Origin: Triplophysa rosa
Taxonomy: Eukaryota; Chordata; Actinopteri; Cypriniformes; Nemacheilidae
NCBI RefSeq assembly: GCF_024868665.1
Contig: NC_079900.1
Coordinates: 16,461,759-16,525,758 of the forward strand
DNA length: 64,000 nucleotides
Direction of reading: 5' to 3'
The notes beneath the pieces are model-generated. The model was not told the origin of the DNA. It did no database searches and worked only from the letters and a program-made list of their open reading frames with translations. The first letter of the stretch is position 1, and each line of letters opens with the position of its first letter. A program made the translations under genes and the position numbers. Of the stretch, positions 34,150 through 46,272 are shown in pieces.

Positions 34150-35640
34150 TGGATACCAGATTAGATGCCGTATTCATCTGCAAACACCCTGATATGACCT
34201 AAAAATTTAAGAAACTGTGTTCTCATACAAAAGCCTAAAGAAAACACTGTTGTGATGGCTATCACTGAGATCTCGAAATCATCTGTAAGATAAATCCTCT
34301 TGACTTGAAAATGCCAAGTGAGACTAAACGCTAAACTAGGCATTGAAAAGTTTCAACACTCATTGTTTTACGAGACATTCCTTGTCCAATTAGAATTCCT
34401 TTCATGGGCCCAGGGGGGAAAACAGCACAGCTGGAGGCACTGGGTTTGCCTGTGGGCCTGAGCCATCCACCTCGGCACTGGACATCTCTACAAACAAACT
34501 CTCAAGTGGCAACAGACCACAGGAGATGTTCAGACACAAGCACATCTGTGCAAAATAAAAACTGAGACAAAATCCCATTCAGAGCTCTCTTGTTGGTGCG
34601 AGAACAAAATGTCATCAGTGTCATCATGGCCTCTGTCAAAGTATTAAGAGCACATCAGCATGTTTGATGACCAAATCCAATCAGCAACACTATGAAAAAC
34701 CCCAATACACCCAACAAAAACCATCACATCATCTCACACGTGATGAGGACAAATTGTACATGCAATTCACTTCCTTGTTCCAGTTGCACACATGTCAATA
34801 ACAGTTTACAGTAAAGAGGACTAAACTATGACACCAATCTGGCCACTTGTTAACCTTGTATTATACTGCACAAATGAATCTATTTTGACCTTTAATACAT
34901 CCACTATTCCAGTAGACTGAAAATGTCATTGATCTTGGTCATTATAAACATAATTCAGTGAAGATATATCCGAGATCAGTATGCATCAATCATATCCTGC
35001 CGAATTAACGCGAGATTTCAAAAGAGCAGGAAAAGACAAGACGTTTATAACAAACAAAGTGGATTGTGAAACAACATATTAACATATAAAGATCAACCAC
35101 TCTGTTCCTTTGTTAACATATCTCATTACTCTGACCAAATACGGTTATAAGAGGCAGATTCAACACGAAACTTCACTGATTAGTTTGGCAGGGAATCGCT
35201 CATACATGGCCATTTATTAATATATAACGGGGACACAGACATACAGATGAGGTGAAAGGAGGAAAAACAGCTGCCTATGCTTCACCCGGTTAATACTCAG
35301 CTGATTTATGACTAATCCAACCCAACAATCCATGCATGGAGAGCTGCTTTCGGTTGATGGGCTCCAAATAAGTGAAAAATAGCAAATCCACAAACTACTG
35401 AACTATGTATAAAGATGCCGGTCAAATTTCAGACTGGTTTTCGTGTTAGCATGCGTTAATTCTGGCTTAGCATGAAGAGCCCGGCTGCAGCAGAAGCTAG
35501 CAGGACAATCTCCTAGCTATCCAGATACACGGCATCGACAAACACACACACAATGTTCAAGTAACCGAACACGTAAAATGTTAATAAACCCCATAATGGT
35601 TCAAATACACTTGTACATGTGGGTATTTGCGACTATTTTA
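34150..35640. other. smurf1 intron 1, proximal part, no repeat seen
   Basis: About 1.5 kb adjacent to exon 1 free of recognisable transposon ends. Proximal first introns often carry regulatory sequence, but nothing here can be named. Confidence 0.4.
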
Positions 35641-35641
35641 C

Positions 35642-35696
35642 CTGTCAGTCGGATTTTGATGCTTGACCCGTTCCTTCGAGTGCCAGGATTCGACAT
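35642..35696 (-). CDS. smurf1: smurf1 coding exon 1 (start codon)
   Basis: On the minus strand, an ATG at 35,694-35,696 opens MSNPGTRRNGSSIKIRLT and the exon ends ACA G before a GTAAAA donor. This is the N-terminus of SMURF1, an E3 ubiquitin ligase that limits BMP/TGF-beta signalling and degrades RhoA at cell protrusions. The exon is 55 nt (18 codons plus one base). The start is chosen by protein match and by its position in a CpG-bearing region. Exon 2 lies 33 kb downstream, so the whole region 2,520-35,641 is intron 1. Confidence 0.95.
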
Positions 35697-35990
35697 CACT
35701 CCCACAAAATAACCAACGAACTTTCTCTCAGGATAAACCCAAGACGCTCGCTTAAAGCGTATATAAAAACGTAAAAGAACACGCTACGGTAATGTGTGGG
35801 TTGTGCATCTGGTTCTAGGCGATGAAACGGTATTATTTTCGTCTTGCAAATCCCCCGTAGCTTTCAGACTTAACAACACAGGCTAACATTTTTTAGCTCG
35901 ACGGCGTTCTGACATCACGTTCGTACAGCTGTACGTGCACGTACGCGCGGCTCGTCGTGCGCGTTTCCGCTTTGCGCCGGTAATTTGTGA
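35697..35990 (-). promoter_or_regulatory. smurf1 5' UTR and probable promoter (CpG-rich)
   Basis: Immediately upstream of the smurf1 ATG (higher coordinates) the sequence becomes CpG-rich, with repeated CG and TACG/GTACG runs around 35,920-35,975 (for example GTACGTGCACGTACGCGCGG). Surrounding DNA is AT-rich and CpG-poor. I infer the first-exon UTR and a CpG-type promoter here; no TATA box or transcription start can be fixed by eye. Confidence 0.5.
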
Positions 35991-37490
35991 TTTAAAAGCA
36001 CATATAATTCACAAATCTGATTTCCTTTAAACTAGAAATCGTACGTTTCTTGTATTGTGTTTCAATATCCACATGTCAACGTCGTAAACGTTTCTAAATG
36101 TGTTTTATTGTTTAATTGTGAATTATAGTGATTTCTGTGGAACGCCCTGAACAAAGCATTTTGTAGCACACATTTGTAAGTGAATAAATTGGGATATGGC
36201 ATTGTTTCGGGTTGTAATTAATTGATGGATGCTGGTGGCTGACGTTACATTTGCATTGATTTTGATTCCATTAATTGTGGCTCAGGACCTGTCTGGTTGG
36301 AACAAAAAAGGTTAGACTGGGTAAGAAGAGAAGGGATTAGATTTGAGTGCTTTAGCAACTGGAAACAATAGAGCCATTTAATAGTGTTGTGCAGAAGAAA
36401 GCCAATCCACATAAACAGCAGCCTAATGAGGCAGGCAGGCCACACATTGGCCTTTTCAATCCATCAGCTCTTTAATGAGCAGAGATGCAGTGTGCCATTG
36501 GCATTATAATAAAATATGCTTGATCTGAAGTCATTAATAGGCAAACACATACATATTTATATAATTTGTTAAATGAATTCACTGTGGGATCCAACATGTT
36601 TTTTGATAGACAACGTACAATAAACATGTTTAATGAAATAAAATGTTTTATTGCATTGACTGATTATTCATTTGTGTTACTATGGATACAGATATTGAAC
36701 ATATATTGTTTATTTTGAAAATTAATTTGACTCAAAATAAACTGTAAACGGGCAAACCTTGTTTGCTGCTCAAAGAGTTTTTCAGTCACTATGTTTGTTT
36801 TGATCAGAGTTCAATGAGAATATTTAGTATGAACTGTGGCACTATTTCTGTGCTTTGGATTTCAGAAAGTGATTGCAACATTTGGGTTTACAGCTAGTGG
36901 CCAGACTTTAGTTGAGAACCACAACAACAGTCATGAAATCCTCAGATTTTCTTCCTAGCTTCACAAATTATCCTGTGAAATAAAATTTGTGAACAATTTA
37001 CTTTATATGAATGATATTAATGGCATTTGTGTAAGGTAAGAATGAAACATTACGATCAATAAAAATATGGCTAAAATGTTATCTAAATTATATTCTAAAT
37101 TAATGTTGATGCAGCTCACTTCTGCCATCTATTGGCCATTACATGTTGATGATATGTGATAGGAATGAATTATTAGCAGTATGAAGCAGGTACAGTGTCT
37201 AAAAGTCAGACTAAATGGATGAAGTGAGAATGGAATTGAATGATATTGTGTGAAGATAAACAGAAAAAGAAACATTTTGTATTATGTCTTCGTCTTACTT
37301 TTTTGGCACGTACGTTTTATGGCACTGACAGTCACCATTCACTTCATCGCGTTTGAAAACAGCTTGTACATTTATAAAACAATCTCTTTGTGTTCAATGG
37401 AGAAAGAATGGACACACAAAAATATCACCACAGTTCTGACTAAAATATTCTTTTTGAACTCTGATCAAAACCAAAATTGTGACAGAGAAT
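35991..37490. other. Intergenic, smurf1 to myosin remnant
   Basis: AT-rich DNA upstream of smurf1 with no exon-like frame and no recognisable repeat termini. Confidence 0.4.
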
Positions 37491-37491
37491 G

Positions 37492-37627
37492 CACAGCAAA
37501 ATCGCCATTGTAAAAAAGGTCAAATTAACACTCACAGTGTTTATATAATCCACACTTTGAGAGTGTGGATTATATATACACTGTGAGTGTTAATTTGACC
37601 TTTTTTAGCACTGGCGATTTTACTGTG
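37492..37627. repeat. Near-perfect hairpin MITE, 65-bp arms
   Basis: The left arm starts CACAGCAAAATCGCCA and the right arm ends TGGCGATTTTACTGTG. Between them GGTCAAATTAACACTCACAG and TATAATCCACACT are mirrored almost base for base, leaving a loop of a few bases around 37,558. The structure is essentially all arm. Same family as 38,095-38,186. Confidence 0.9.
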
Positions 37628-38094
37628 AATGAGAAAGTTCTATCATGTTTGTAGATACCAGGAAATATTCTTGTAACATGATGGTTACTTAAACAAACCA
37701 TCTGTCTTTCTCAAATCCAAATAATTCATCTGTGATTTAAAATGTTTACACAAACTAACTGTAGTCATTTGCCTTTAATGTTATAGTCATTCAACATCTG
37801 GCAAGTGCAACTGTAATATTGTAATTAGCTGTTGTTTTTAAGAATCTATATTTATCTTAATATTAAGAAGTGTAATTTCACCACCAGAAAATACACTGCC
37901 TATTTGGATCCCTAACGAATGTAAGCAGTTGTCAAGAATTACCTCTGTGTCTCTGGAGAGCACATGTGTGTTCATCTTTGAGGTAATGATTCCCTAATGC
38001 CTGGAGTGGAATATTCCACCACCACACAGCTCTGTGTCTAAGGGATTAACACAACACAGTGACTTCACAATCAACATATCACACACGTTTTCCA

Positions 38095-38186
38095 CACAGT
38101 AAAATCGCCAGTATTAAAAAAGTGTGGATTATATAAACACCGTGAGAGTTAATTTGACCCTTTTTAACACTGGCGATTTTGCTGTG
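38095..38186. repeat. Same MITE family, one arm collapsed
   Basis: It starts CACAGTAAAATCGCCAG and ends CACTGGCGATTTTGCTGTG. The right arm (GTGTGGATTATATAAACAC, GTTAATTTGACCC) is kept, while the left arm middle is missing, so it is a deletion derivative of the hairpin at 37,492. Confidence 0.8.
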
Positions 38187-38524
38187 CACTTTGTGTAATC
38201 TTTATACACAATAGCTGACACAATAACAATGTCACTGTGCATGTTCCTACAACAACACTTTACAAGCTGACGATAAAGACAAATGCCATCATTATACTGT
38301 TGATGCTTTTAAAATATGATGCACCAAAAGAAAAGGATGGTGGGCTCTAACTCAAGCCATAGAAATAATCATCTCCTGCTGGACCGGACTCATCCAATGC
38401 GTAATGACTTTCTCAAATCAGGATAACCTTAAATCGTATATAACAGCTTCATCTAGACTGCCACTCACATCAGCGAGCACACCCTTTCTTTACCTTGCTG
38501 TGGTTACTACACTTGATAAGTCTA

Positions 38525-38937
38525 CACTGTAAAAAAAACAGAATTTTTCTGGCAGCTGCAGGGGGCGCCAGAAATATTCGGTAAAATAAAAAAAAATTCT
38601 CTGTAAAATTACATGGTTTTCTCTATTTTTCTGATTTAATCTTTTTCTGTAATTTGACGTTTTTTGACCGTATTTCAAAAACAGACTGAAAAAAACAGAC
38701 ATTTTCTGGCAGATGTTGCGCCAGAAATACACCATAAAAGTAAGAGTTTTTCTTGTAAAATTACATGTTTTACCTGTTTTTCTTGTAAATTTGCAGCCTT
38801 TTCTGTAATTTTACGGTTTTTGACCGTATTTCAAAAATACATGAAAGATTTGTTAATAAAACAGTACAATTTCATAAAATTACGTTTTTTGGACCTTATA
38901 CATGAAAAATCTGTAAAAAAAATCTGTTTTTTCACTG
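38525..38937. mobile_element. MITE, CACTGTAAAAAAAACAG family
   Basis: The left end CACTGTAAAAAAAACAGAAT has an inverted counterpart AATCTGTTTTTTCACTG. Inside, GACGTTTTTTGACCGTATTT and ACGGTTTTTGACCGTATTTC repeat in direct orientation. A related fragment lies at 54,655-54,790. No clear TSD. Confidence 0.55.
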
Positions 38938-40918
38938 GCTGGTGTTTATAAGGGAAACTGAGCCACTATGCCGTGTGCCTATAAGTGGGGATGATGTGGA
39001 CCCCATTCTCCACCTATCCCGCTGAGTAGGAAATACTGGAGGCCATGAACAAAAACAAGTCATGCTGGGTAAAGGATGACAAAGACGCTTTTGTTCAAGG
39101 AGAGATTCAGTCTGAGGATGGTGACAAAGTCACAGTCAAGACTGTCAAAAAATTCACACTCGAAATTCACAATTCATTCAATTTTCTCTGATAATTTTAA
39201 TATTCACTCTTTATTTCTATATGGACTTACAAAACATATACATATTCAATCACAACAATTGATATCTCCAAACTTGCTTTTCCAACAGACAGTCAATATA
39301 AGGAAAAATGACATTCAGGAGATAAATCCTCCAAAGTTCTTCTAGGCTGGTGACATGCCTACCTGACGTTTCAGAACGTGGCAAGCATGCTGGAAAAAAT
39401 GCACTATATCAGCATGAGAATCTATGTGAGTCTGAACCTTCTCTTTCAGCTGTTTATATGTTATCACACGTCTCTTCTCAGATTTACTCTAGGCTCTTCT
39501 GTGTGACCATCAACCCATATATGTGGCTTCCGATCTATGGGGGGAAAGTGGCTCAGATGTTTAAGGGGAAGAATCGCAATGAAGTTTCTCCTCATCTTTT
39601 CTCCATATTAGATAATCCATGCCATGATATGATGATGGGGAGGTGTGAAAACATATTTTGACATTTTGAAGATAGTATGAGTCAAATATGTAAAAGCCTC
39701 AACTTTGCTCTGTATTTTCAATTATACAGCATGAAAAACAGTCAGTGCTGATCACATAACATACAAAAATATTCCTGTGCTTTTTAAACTACGATTATTC
39801 AAAGTGATTTTAAACAGCATTATATTCATCTGTACATCAATAAACCAGCTCTAATCGACCTCTTCTCTAATGAGAACAGTGATAATCTGTAAAAGATCAT
39901 ATATTCCTAGTGAAGAATCTGGTGCCGGCAAGACTGAGAACACCAAAAAGGTCATCCTTTGTCAATGTGGATGCCACTGGAGGGAAGCCAGCTCCGGATT
40001 TCAAGGCAAGCAAAGGTTTTGATATCCTCTCTGTGGAACATCACACCCTCTTAGGTGCTGCAAGCCAAGAATCATTTACTGTATTCATTTTAGGGCTCCC
40101 TGGAAGATCAAATCATCCAGGCTTACCCCGTACTGGAGGCATTTGGAAATAAGGAACAACAACTCTTCTAGATTTGTGAGAGAAGTTCTTTTTGTTTCCT
40201 TCCACAAAGGAAACTATGTTGAAAACCTTTAAATGTGGTAACATCTTCTTGAGGCCGTTCTGAATCACCCTGTCATGTTTATTGTAGGGTAAATTTATCA
40301 GAGACCACTTCAGGCCAACAGCTACGCTGGCTGGTGCCGACATTGAAAGCCATAAATCCACCGATTATTGCTGTTCTTCTATTAAACCAAGACAAGGGCA
40401 TTTAATGTGCTTTTATATTGAAGATCTGTTGGAGTAGTCTAGTGTGATCTCTCAACAACCTGCAGAACGTGGGTATCACATTTTTTACCAGCTTCTGTCT
40501 GGGAAGAAACCAGTACTGATAGGTAAGTCTGCAAGAGATATCAAAATTTTTCTGGTGATCTGTAAGACTTCTGATAAAATCACATTTGTCTTTTTCTCAG
40601 AGGCCCTGCTTCTGACCCCAAGCAATATGTTTGGTTTAGTCAAGGTGTTATGTGGTATATAACATGGATGATGGTGAATTGCTGCTGCTTACGTCAATGG
40701 TACTTTATTTTGTTTGGTTTTTGCTTATAATAATATGGCATTAGATGTGCTGGGCTTCACCACTGAGGATAACAGTTTTATCTATAAGCTTACCACAGGT
40801 ATATAATGCACTTTGGAAATATGAAAATTTAAACAAAAACCAAAAGAAGAGCAGGCAGATGTTGATACAGCTGAGGGTGAGTGTCTATTATAAAAAATAA
40901 ATATTTATATTCAGACCA

Positions 40919-41095
40919 GGGCTGCGTTTCCCAAAACCTTCTTAATGCTACGTCATTCTTAAGTTATACGTTAAGCTGTAATGTAGCTGGTTAACGCAGA
41001 AAACGTATGGCCGTGAGGGTGCAGGATCGGACACTTGCAAAATTATAAATACACACACACACACGCACGCACGCACACACACACACATGCACATT

Positions 41096-41131
<36 letters not shown>

Positions 41132-41490
41132 GCACGCACACACACACACACACACACATATTTCTTTCTTTATACCATTTCAGTGAGCCCTGATAAATGC
41201 AATTTCTACTATTTCTAAAGCGTTTCTTTATAATAAACATTGTTTTCTCAATACTTTATCCACTGACTATATAACTATATAAATAATATTCTTGAGGCAT
41301 CGATATCAACCTATTCAGCACCACTGCCACGGACAGCACCTGCTAACGTCGCACTTAAGAAGGTTTACCTTAAGTAACCTCAAAGGTAAAGTTCGGGGAA
41401 CACGCCTAGAAAAGGTATAACTTGAGTTAAGGTGTACCTTTAGAGTCTTCGTAGCGCGCTAAGAGACAATGTTATTGGGAAACGCAGCCC
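40919..41490. mobile_element. MITE with GGGCTGCGTTTCCCAA ends, inside the pseudogene
   Basis: GGGCTGCGTTTCCCAAAAC and TTGGGAAACGCAGCCC are inverted. CCAGG is repeated just outside GCTGCG/CGCAGC and may be a 5-bp TSD. Interior TAACTTGAGTTAAGGTGTAC and CTTAAGTTATACGTTAAGC are loosely mirrored. A CA microsatellite fills 41,051-41,158. It lies between motor-domain exons of the myosin remnant. Confidence 0.75.
41051..41158. repeat. (CA)n microsatellite
   Basis: About 108 bp of CA repeats with scattered CG and TG interruptions (ACGCACGCACGCAC near 41,062). The ORFs through it (CVCVCV) are meaningless. Confidence 0.97.
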
Positions 41491-44400
41491 AGGGCTTTTA
41501 TGTCTTTATGAACCAACTTGATTAACCTTTAGTGGCTGACAAAGTCGCCCATCTCATGGCGATCAATTCGGAGGATTTGCAAAAGGCATACCAGGTGGGA
41601 TATAATATCGCAGGATGGCTGGAGAAGAACAAGGACCCGTTCAATGAAACTCAGTGGTGGGGCTCTTTCAGAAGACAAGTGTCGCTTTTGGCTCACCTCT
41701 TCAAAGAAGAAGAAGCTGCAGGAGGGTCAAAAAAGCAGAAAAGGGCTCTTCCTTCCAGACCATCTCAGCTTTCTATAGGGTAGTTGTCAACTGTAATTCT
41801 AATAATATGCATGAAGTTCCAACATGCAGTTCTCAAGTCTTATGTATCCTGTGTGTCTCCTATTTTCCATCACAGCATAAGTTTAGTTCTGAAAATTGCT
41901 TTAAAATGTTTTTTAAAATCCTTTACTATTTTAGCATCATAAAATGCAATGTCTCACATTTAATGCAAATATGGCACATTAATTTCAAACGTGGAAGACA
42001 AAAGGTGACTTTTTAAACATTAAACATTTTAAACGTTTTTAAACTTTAAAAAATTACCCTGGCCACATTTTTCCATACAAAGTTGGTTCAGTCCCAGTCC
42101 TCATTTAATTTCATTGGAACAGAGTGGCCAGGATTTTCCAAAAAAAAATCATATTTTAAATTACACAGTTTTGGATTGATGCGAAAATCATCCCAAAGTA
42201 ATCCGCGATGCGAATTGATGCGAATTGATTCCAAATGTACAGTAATCCCCAAAAGCCTCAGAGCTGATATTGGCCTCAATTGGTTTCGATAACACCGAAT
42301 ACAAAATAGGACAGAAAGCTATGATCACCAGAGACTGGACATACACAACAGGATAAAAGTGTATACAATTCAAAGTCCATTTATGAAAATGCTTCTATTT
42401 TGCGTTTTAGCATTACAATTTTAGTGAAGAAATTCCCGAACGAATTATTAAAAATGAAAAAATATTGAGTCAAATTTTCAACATGCATATTTGGTCACAA
42501 TAAATATGTACAAGAATATTATTTGCCGTTCTCATTTCAAATGTAGGTGCTCTTCCATGCTGGAAAAGCTTGAAGAAATGACAGATGAGCCAAAATCTGC
42601 GTGCTGCCAGACTCAGAAGCACCCTCATGAGAGCAGAGTTTAAGAAAATGCTTGAGAAGAGGTCAATGGTCAACTGTGTAAAATAATAATAACATATTTA
42701 TAACTGATCTTTCCAAAACAACTTATCTCTCCTTTTTGTAGAATTGGTCTCATAGCCAGCGCAATGTGAGGAAATTCTCAGCTCCGATATTGGGTTTGGT
42801 GGAAACTTTACACTTTTTTCATTTTTTGCTTTTTTCTCACCCTCAGTTTTTTGTTCTCAGGTTAAGCCTGTGCTCCATGTCGCTTTGAGTTGCAAAGAAA
42901 AGAGTGACTTGGCCTTGGCTTTGGTAGCTGTAAGAAAATCACAGCGCGTATCTGGTTTTGCTTTTCATTTATAATAAAAAACTGTATTTTTGACATTTTA
43001 GGAGCAAGATGTGGTTGCAGACACAGAGGAGGTATGTATCCAGCTCATGAAGCAGAAGATAGGTATGGAGGAGCAGATCCAAGATATGAAGGAGAGGCTG
43101 GAGGAGAGCGCTGCCAATGCTTTAAGATCTCAAAAGCGCAAAGTAGAAGCAGAGCTTATAGACCCGAGAAGGGACTTGGAAAGCCTGGAGTCTACTCTGG
43201 CAATGTCAGAGAAGGAAAAACAGGTGAAAGCAATTGAAAAATTCACTTAACTATGACTGTAAATTCCCTGCACATCTGTTATCATGTGTGAAATCAAGCA
43301 AACACGTGTTGTTGATTGACACGTTTTAAGTTCAAGTAATGTTCTGAAATCATTCAGTATATTGACTTTAAAATACCTGCTGTGGCTCTTTAGGGCCTGG
43401 AAACAAAGTGCGTTCTTTGACTGGAGATCTTGGCCAAAGGGACCAAAGTATTGCCAAGCTCCAGAATGTAAAGAAAGCTCTTGAGGAGCTTCAGCAGGTA
43501 AAAAAAGGGCCAGTCTGCCTAAGTACAATCCATTGCTGCCTTATCATTCCAGCTGTTACTTTAATCTAAAACATTTTCTGTCCCCGGAAAACTGTTGATG
43601 ATCTCCAGTTAGAGGAGGACATATCAGCTCACAAGCTCAATGAGGTGAGTTTTGCAGGCAGCCAGGAAAGTGTGTGTCACTATCACAAACATCATCTTAT
43701 GCTCTCTTTAGCTCGAGGACGAAGATCCGATGAGAGGTGGAGAAAGTCTGACGCAAACCAGAGGGTGACCTGAAGATGACAATTGAGAACCTTAATGACA
43801 TGGAAAGAGCTTATCTGGAAGAGGTGGTTAGAAGTATGAAAATGCTCAAAATGTTGCTTTAATCCCTGCGTGGTTTGCTCCATACATCATATTAATGCAA
43901 AACCGGAAGATGAACAATCCCCCAGCTTCACTCTACACAGGACACTGCCTACACAGAGCACCAGGTACTAGGAAGTATTAAAACAGCAAATCTCAGGAGT
44001 AAACATGAAATAAAAATGTAAAAACATGTATACAAAAAATATATACATTTAAATATTTCATTAAAAATTAATATAGAACAAATTGTTAACACACACATAC
44101 ATAGCCATACATAAAAAGGAAGATGTTATGTTTGATATTACAGATTATATAATATGCAATATTATCTAATATGATCCACAAATTAATCTCATTAAACTCC
44201 TGAAACTGCGCAGGGAACTGGAAGAACACCTTGTAAGCCGATGCCAATGCTTCAGCCCTAAAGAAGAAGCACTCTAACGCTATGGCAGAAGTGGGACTGA
44301 GTCCGAATCAAGCTGGAGAAAGACACATAAAATTGTCCAAAACCTTTGAACAATATTCCACCAAATACCTTAGATTGGTTTAATCTGATTTTAGTTTAAA

Positions 44401-45597
44401 CGAGTAGTCCATTCACAATGTGCAAGCTCACAATCTAGTCCGCCAGGCGTAAACTAACCGCTCAGCTCCAGGAGGCTGAGGAAGCGCCCAGGCTCAAGCA
44501 GCCAGTCTGGATAATGTCAAGCAAAGACTTCAGGGAGTGGTGGAAGATCGACCTGGAGAAGGTTAATACTTTCTCATTTGTGGAATATTTACTTTAGAAA
44601 AGTAACACAGAAAACATTCTTTCAACTTTCATCATTCCAGTCCAATGCAGCCGCAGCAGCCCTGGACAAGAAGCAGCGCAGCTTTGATAAGACGATTGCA
44701 GAATGGAGTCAGAAACATGAGGAGTTGCAGACAGAGCTTGAAAGGTCTCAGAAGGAATGTCGCTCCTACATGACACAGATCTACAAGCTCAAAACTGCTT
44801 ACGAGGAGTCTCTGGATCATTTGGAACTGAGGACTATCACTACATTTTTGAAAACATTATTGTGTGTCGTTTTTAAACACTAACTCAGAGTGACAGTTAA
44901 CGTTAGGTACACTGGATATTTTGACCTCTATAGAGGAGATCAAAGATCTTGTGGAACAGCTGGGTGAAGGTGGAAAAAGTGTTCATGAACTGCAGAAGGC
45001 CAAGAAGATGCTAGAGGTCGAGAGGGATGAACTGCATGGCACTGGAGGAAGCCGAAGCTTCTCTGGTATTAATCTGCTGTGCAGACGTACAACTATGTTG
45101 TTTTTTGCATTAAGATCGAGGAAGGAAAGGTATTTTGTGTTCAGCTGAAGCTGGCCCAGGTCAAAGCAGATATTGATAGCAGGATTTGTGAAAAGAAGAG
45201 TAATTCCAAATCACAAGGTTATAACTTGAAACAAACGCTAATTATCCTCATCACTGGCATTGTAATATAATACAAATATATCACATTTAATCATGTAAGA
45301 GGACAACCTCACAGTGACCTTATCATTTTTGCATTTTTGAAGGAAAAACCATCAGCCTGGAGGTAGAGGCCAGAGGTCGTGCTGGGGCTTTAAGGGAGTC
45401 AGACTTGAATGAAATGGAGATCCAACTGGATCATGCCAACAAGAACAACAGTGAGCATGGTTAAGACCCTCAAGAGACTGCAACAGCAGATCAAAGTATG
45501 TCACAGTTACACAATACATTCACAACTCTTGTAAAACAATAAACAATAAACTCTGGAAATATAAAAACTGAAAATATTATTTTGCAGATTATGTTAC

Positions 45598-45865
45598 TTT
45601 GGTACATTAGCTAACAATTTCTACAGCTTTTTAAAATCTTAGTTCATGTTAATTATAGCATTTACTAATACATTGTTAAAATCACATGTTGTAACTGTTA
45701 ACATTAGTTAATACACGATAAACTAACATGAATAATTGACATTAACTAACATTAACAATTAACGATTAATACATGCTGAAAAACTGTATTGCTCATTGTT
45801 CATGTTAGTTAATGCATTTAGCCTACTAATGTTAACAAATACAACCGTATTGAAAAGGGTTACCT
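45598..45865. mobile_element. Old MITE fragment (GTTAACATTAGTTAAT type)
   Basis: Repeated GTTAACATTAGTTAATAC, AACTAACATGAA and TTCATGTTAGTTAATGC motifs, in both orientations, form a diffuse inverted repeat of a style common in fish genomes. Ends are not sharp. It lies between rod exons of the pseudogene. Confidence 0.55.
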
Positions 45866-45914
45866 TTACTTGAATTATTTTTAAAAAATGACAAGACACC
45901 CACTCTTTTATTAA

Positions 45915-46272
45915 AGGAGCAATGTGGAGATTTTAGCGGCATCTAGTGGTGAGGTTGTGAACTGCTCACTCCGCCCCTTCGAAGCACTATGGCTGTTCTC
46001 ACAGGACAAAGATGTTGTCACGTTTTCACTTGTTTGCAGAAGGAGATAACGTATTTCTGAAACGCGCTCTGTTTGCCGACAGCAGTTTGTCCGTTTAGGG
46101 CTACTGTAGAAACAACATGGAGAATTCCATGCAAGGGGACCTGTGGTGTATGTAGATAGAAATAGCTCATTCTAAGATAATAAAAACATAACACTTCATT
46201 ATGTAAGGTCTTTATATGTATGTTATATTGCATTTCTGTCAATAGATCCTCCAAAAATTACACACTGGACCT
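45915..46272. mobile_element. TTAA-flanked MITE, copy B
   Basis: The 358-bp element starts AGGAGCAATGTGGAGATTTT and ends ACACACTGGACCT, with TTAA at both sides (45,911-45,914 and 46,273-46,276). It shares long blocks with copy A at 3,146-3,521. It is inserted between rod exons of the myosin pseudogene. Confidence 0.85.

Noticed and set aside
40948..41157. ORF encoding CVCVCV repeats
   Set aside because: Product of the CA microsatellite.
43011..44883. Intact-looking coiled-coil ORFs as functional small genes
   Set aside because: They are single exons of the myosin rod, in order with disrupted neighbours, so they belong to the pseudogene.
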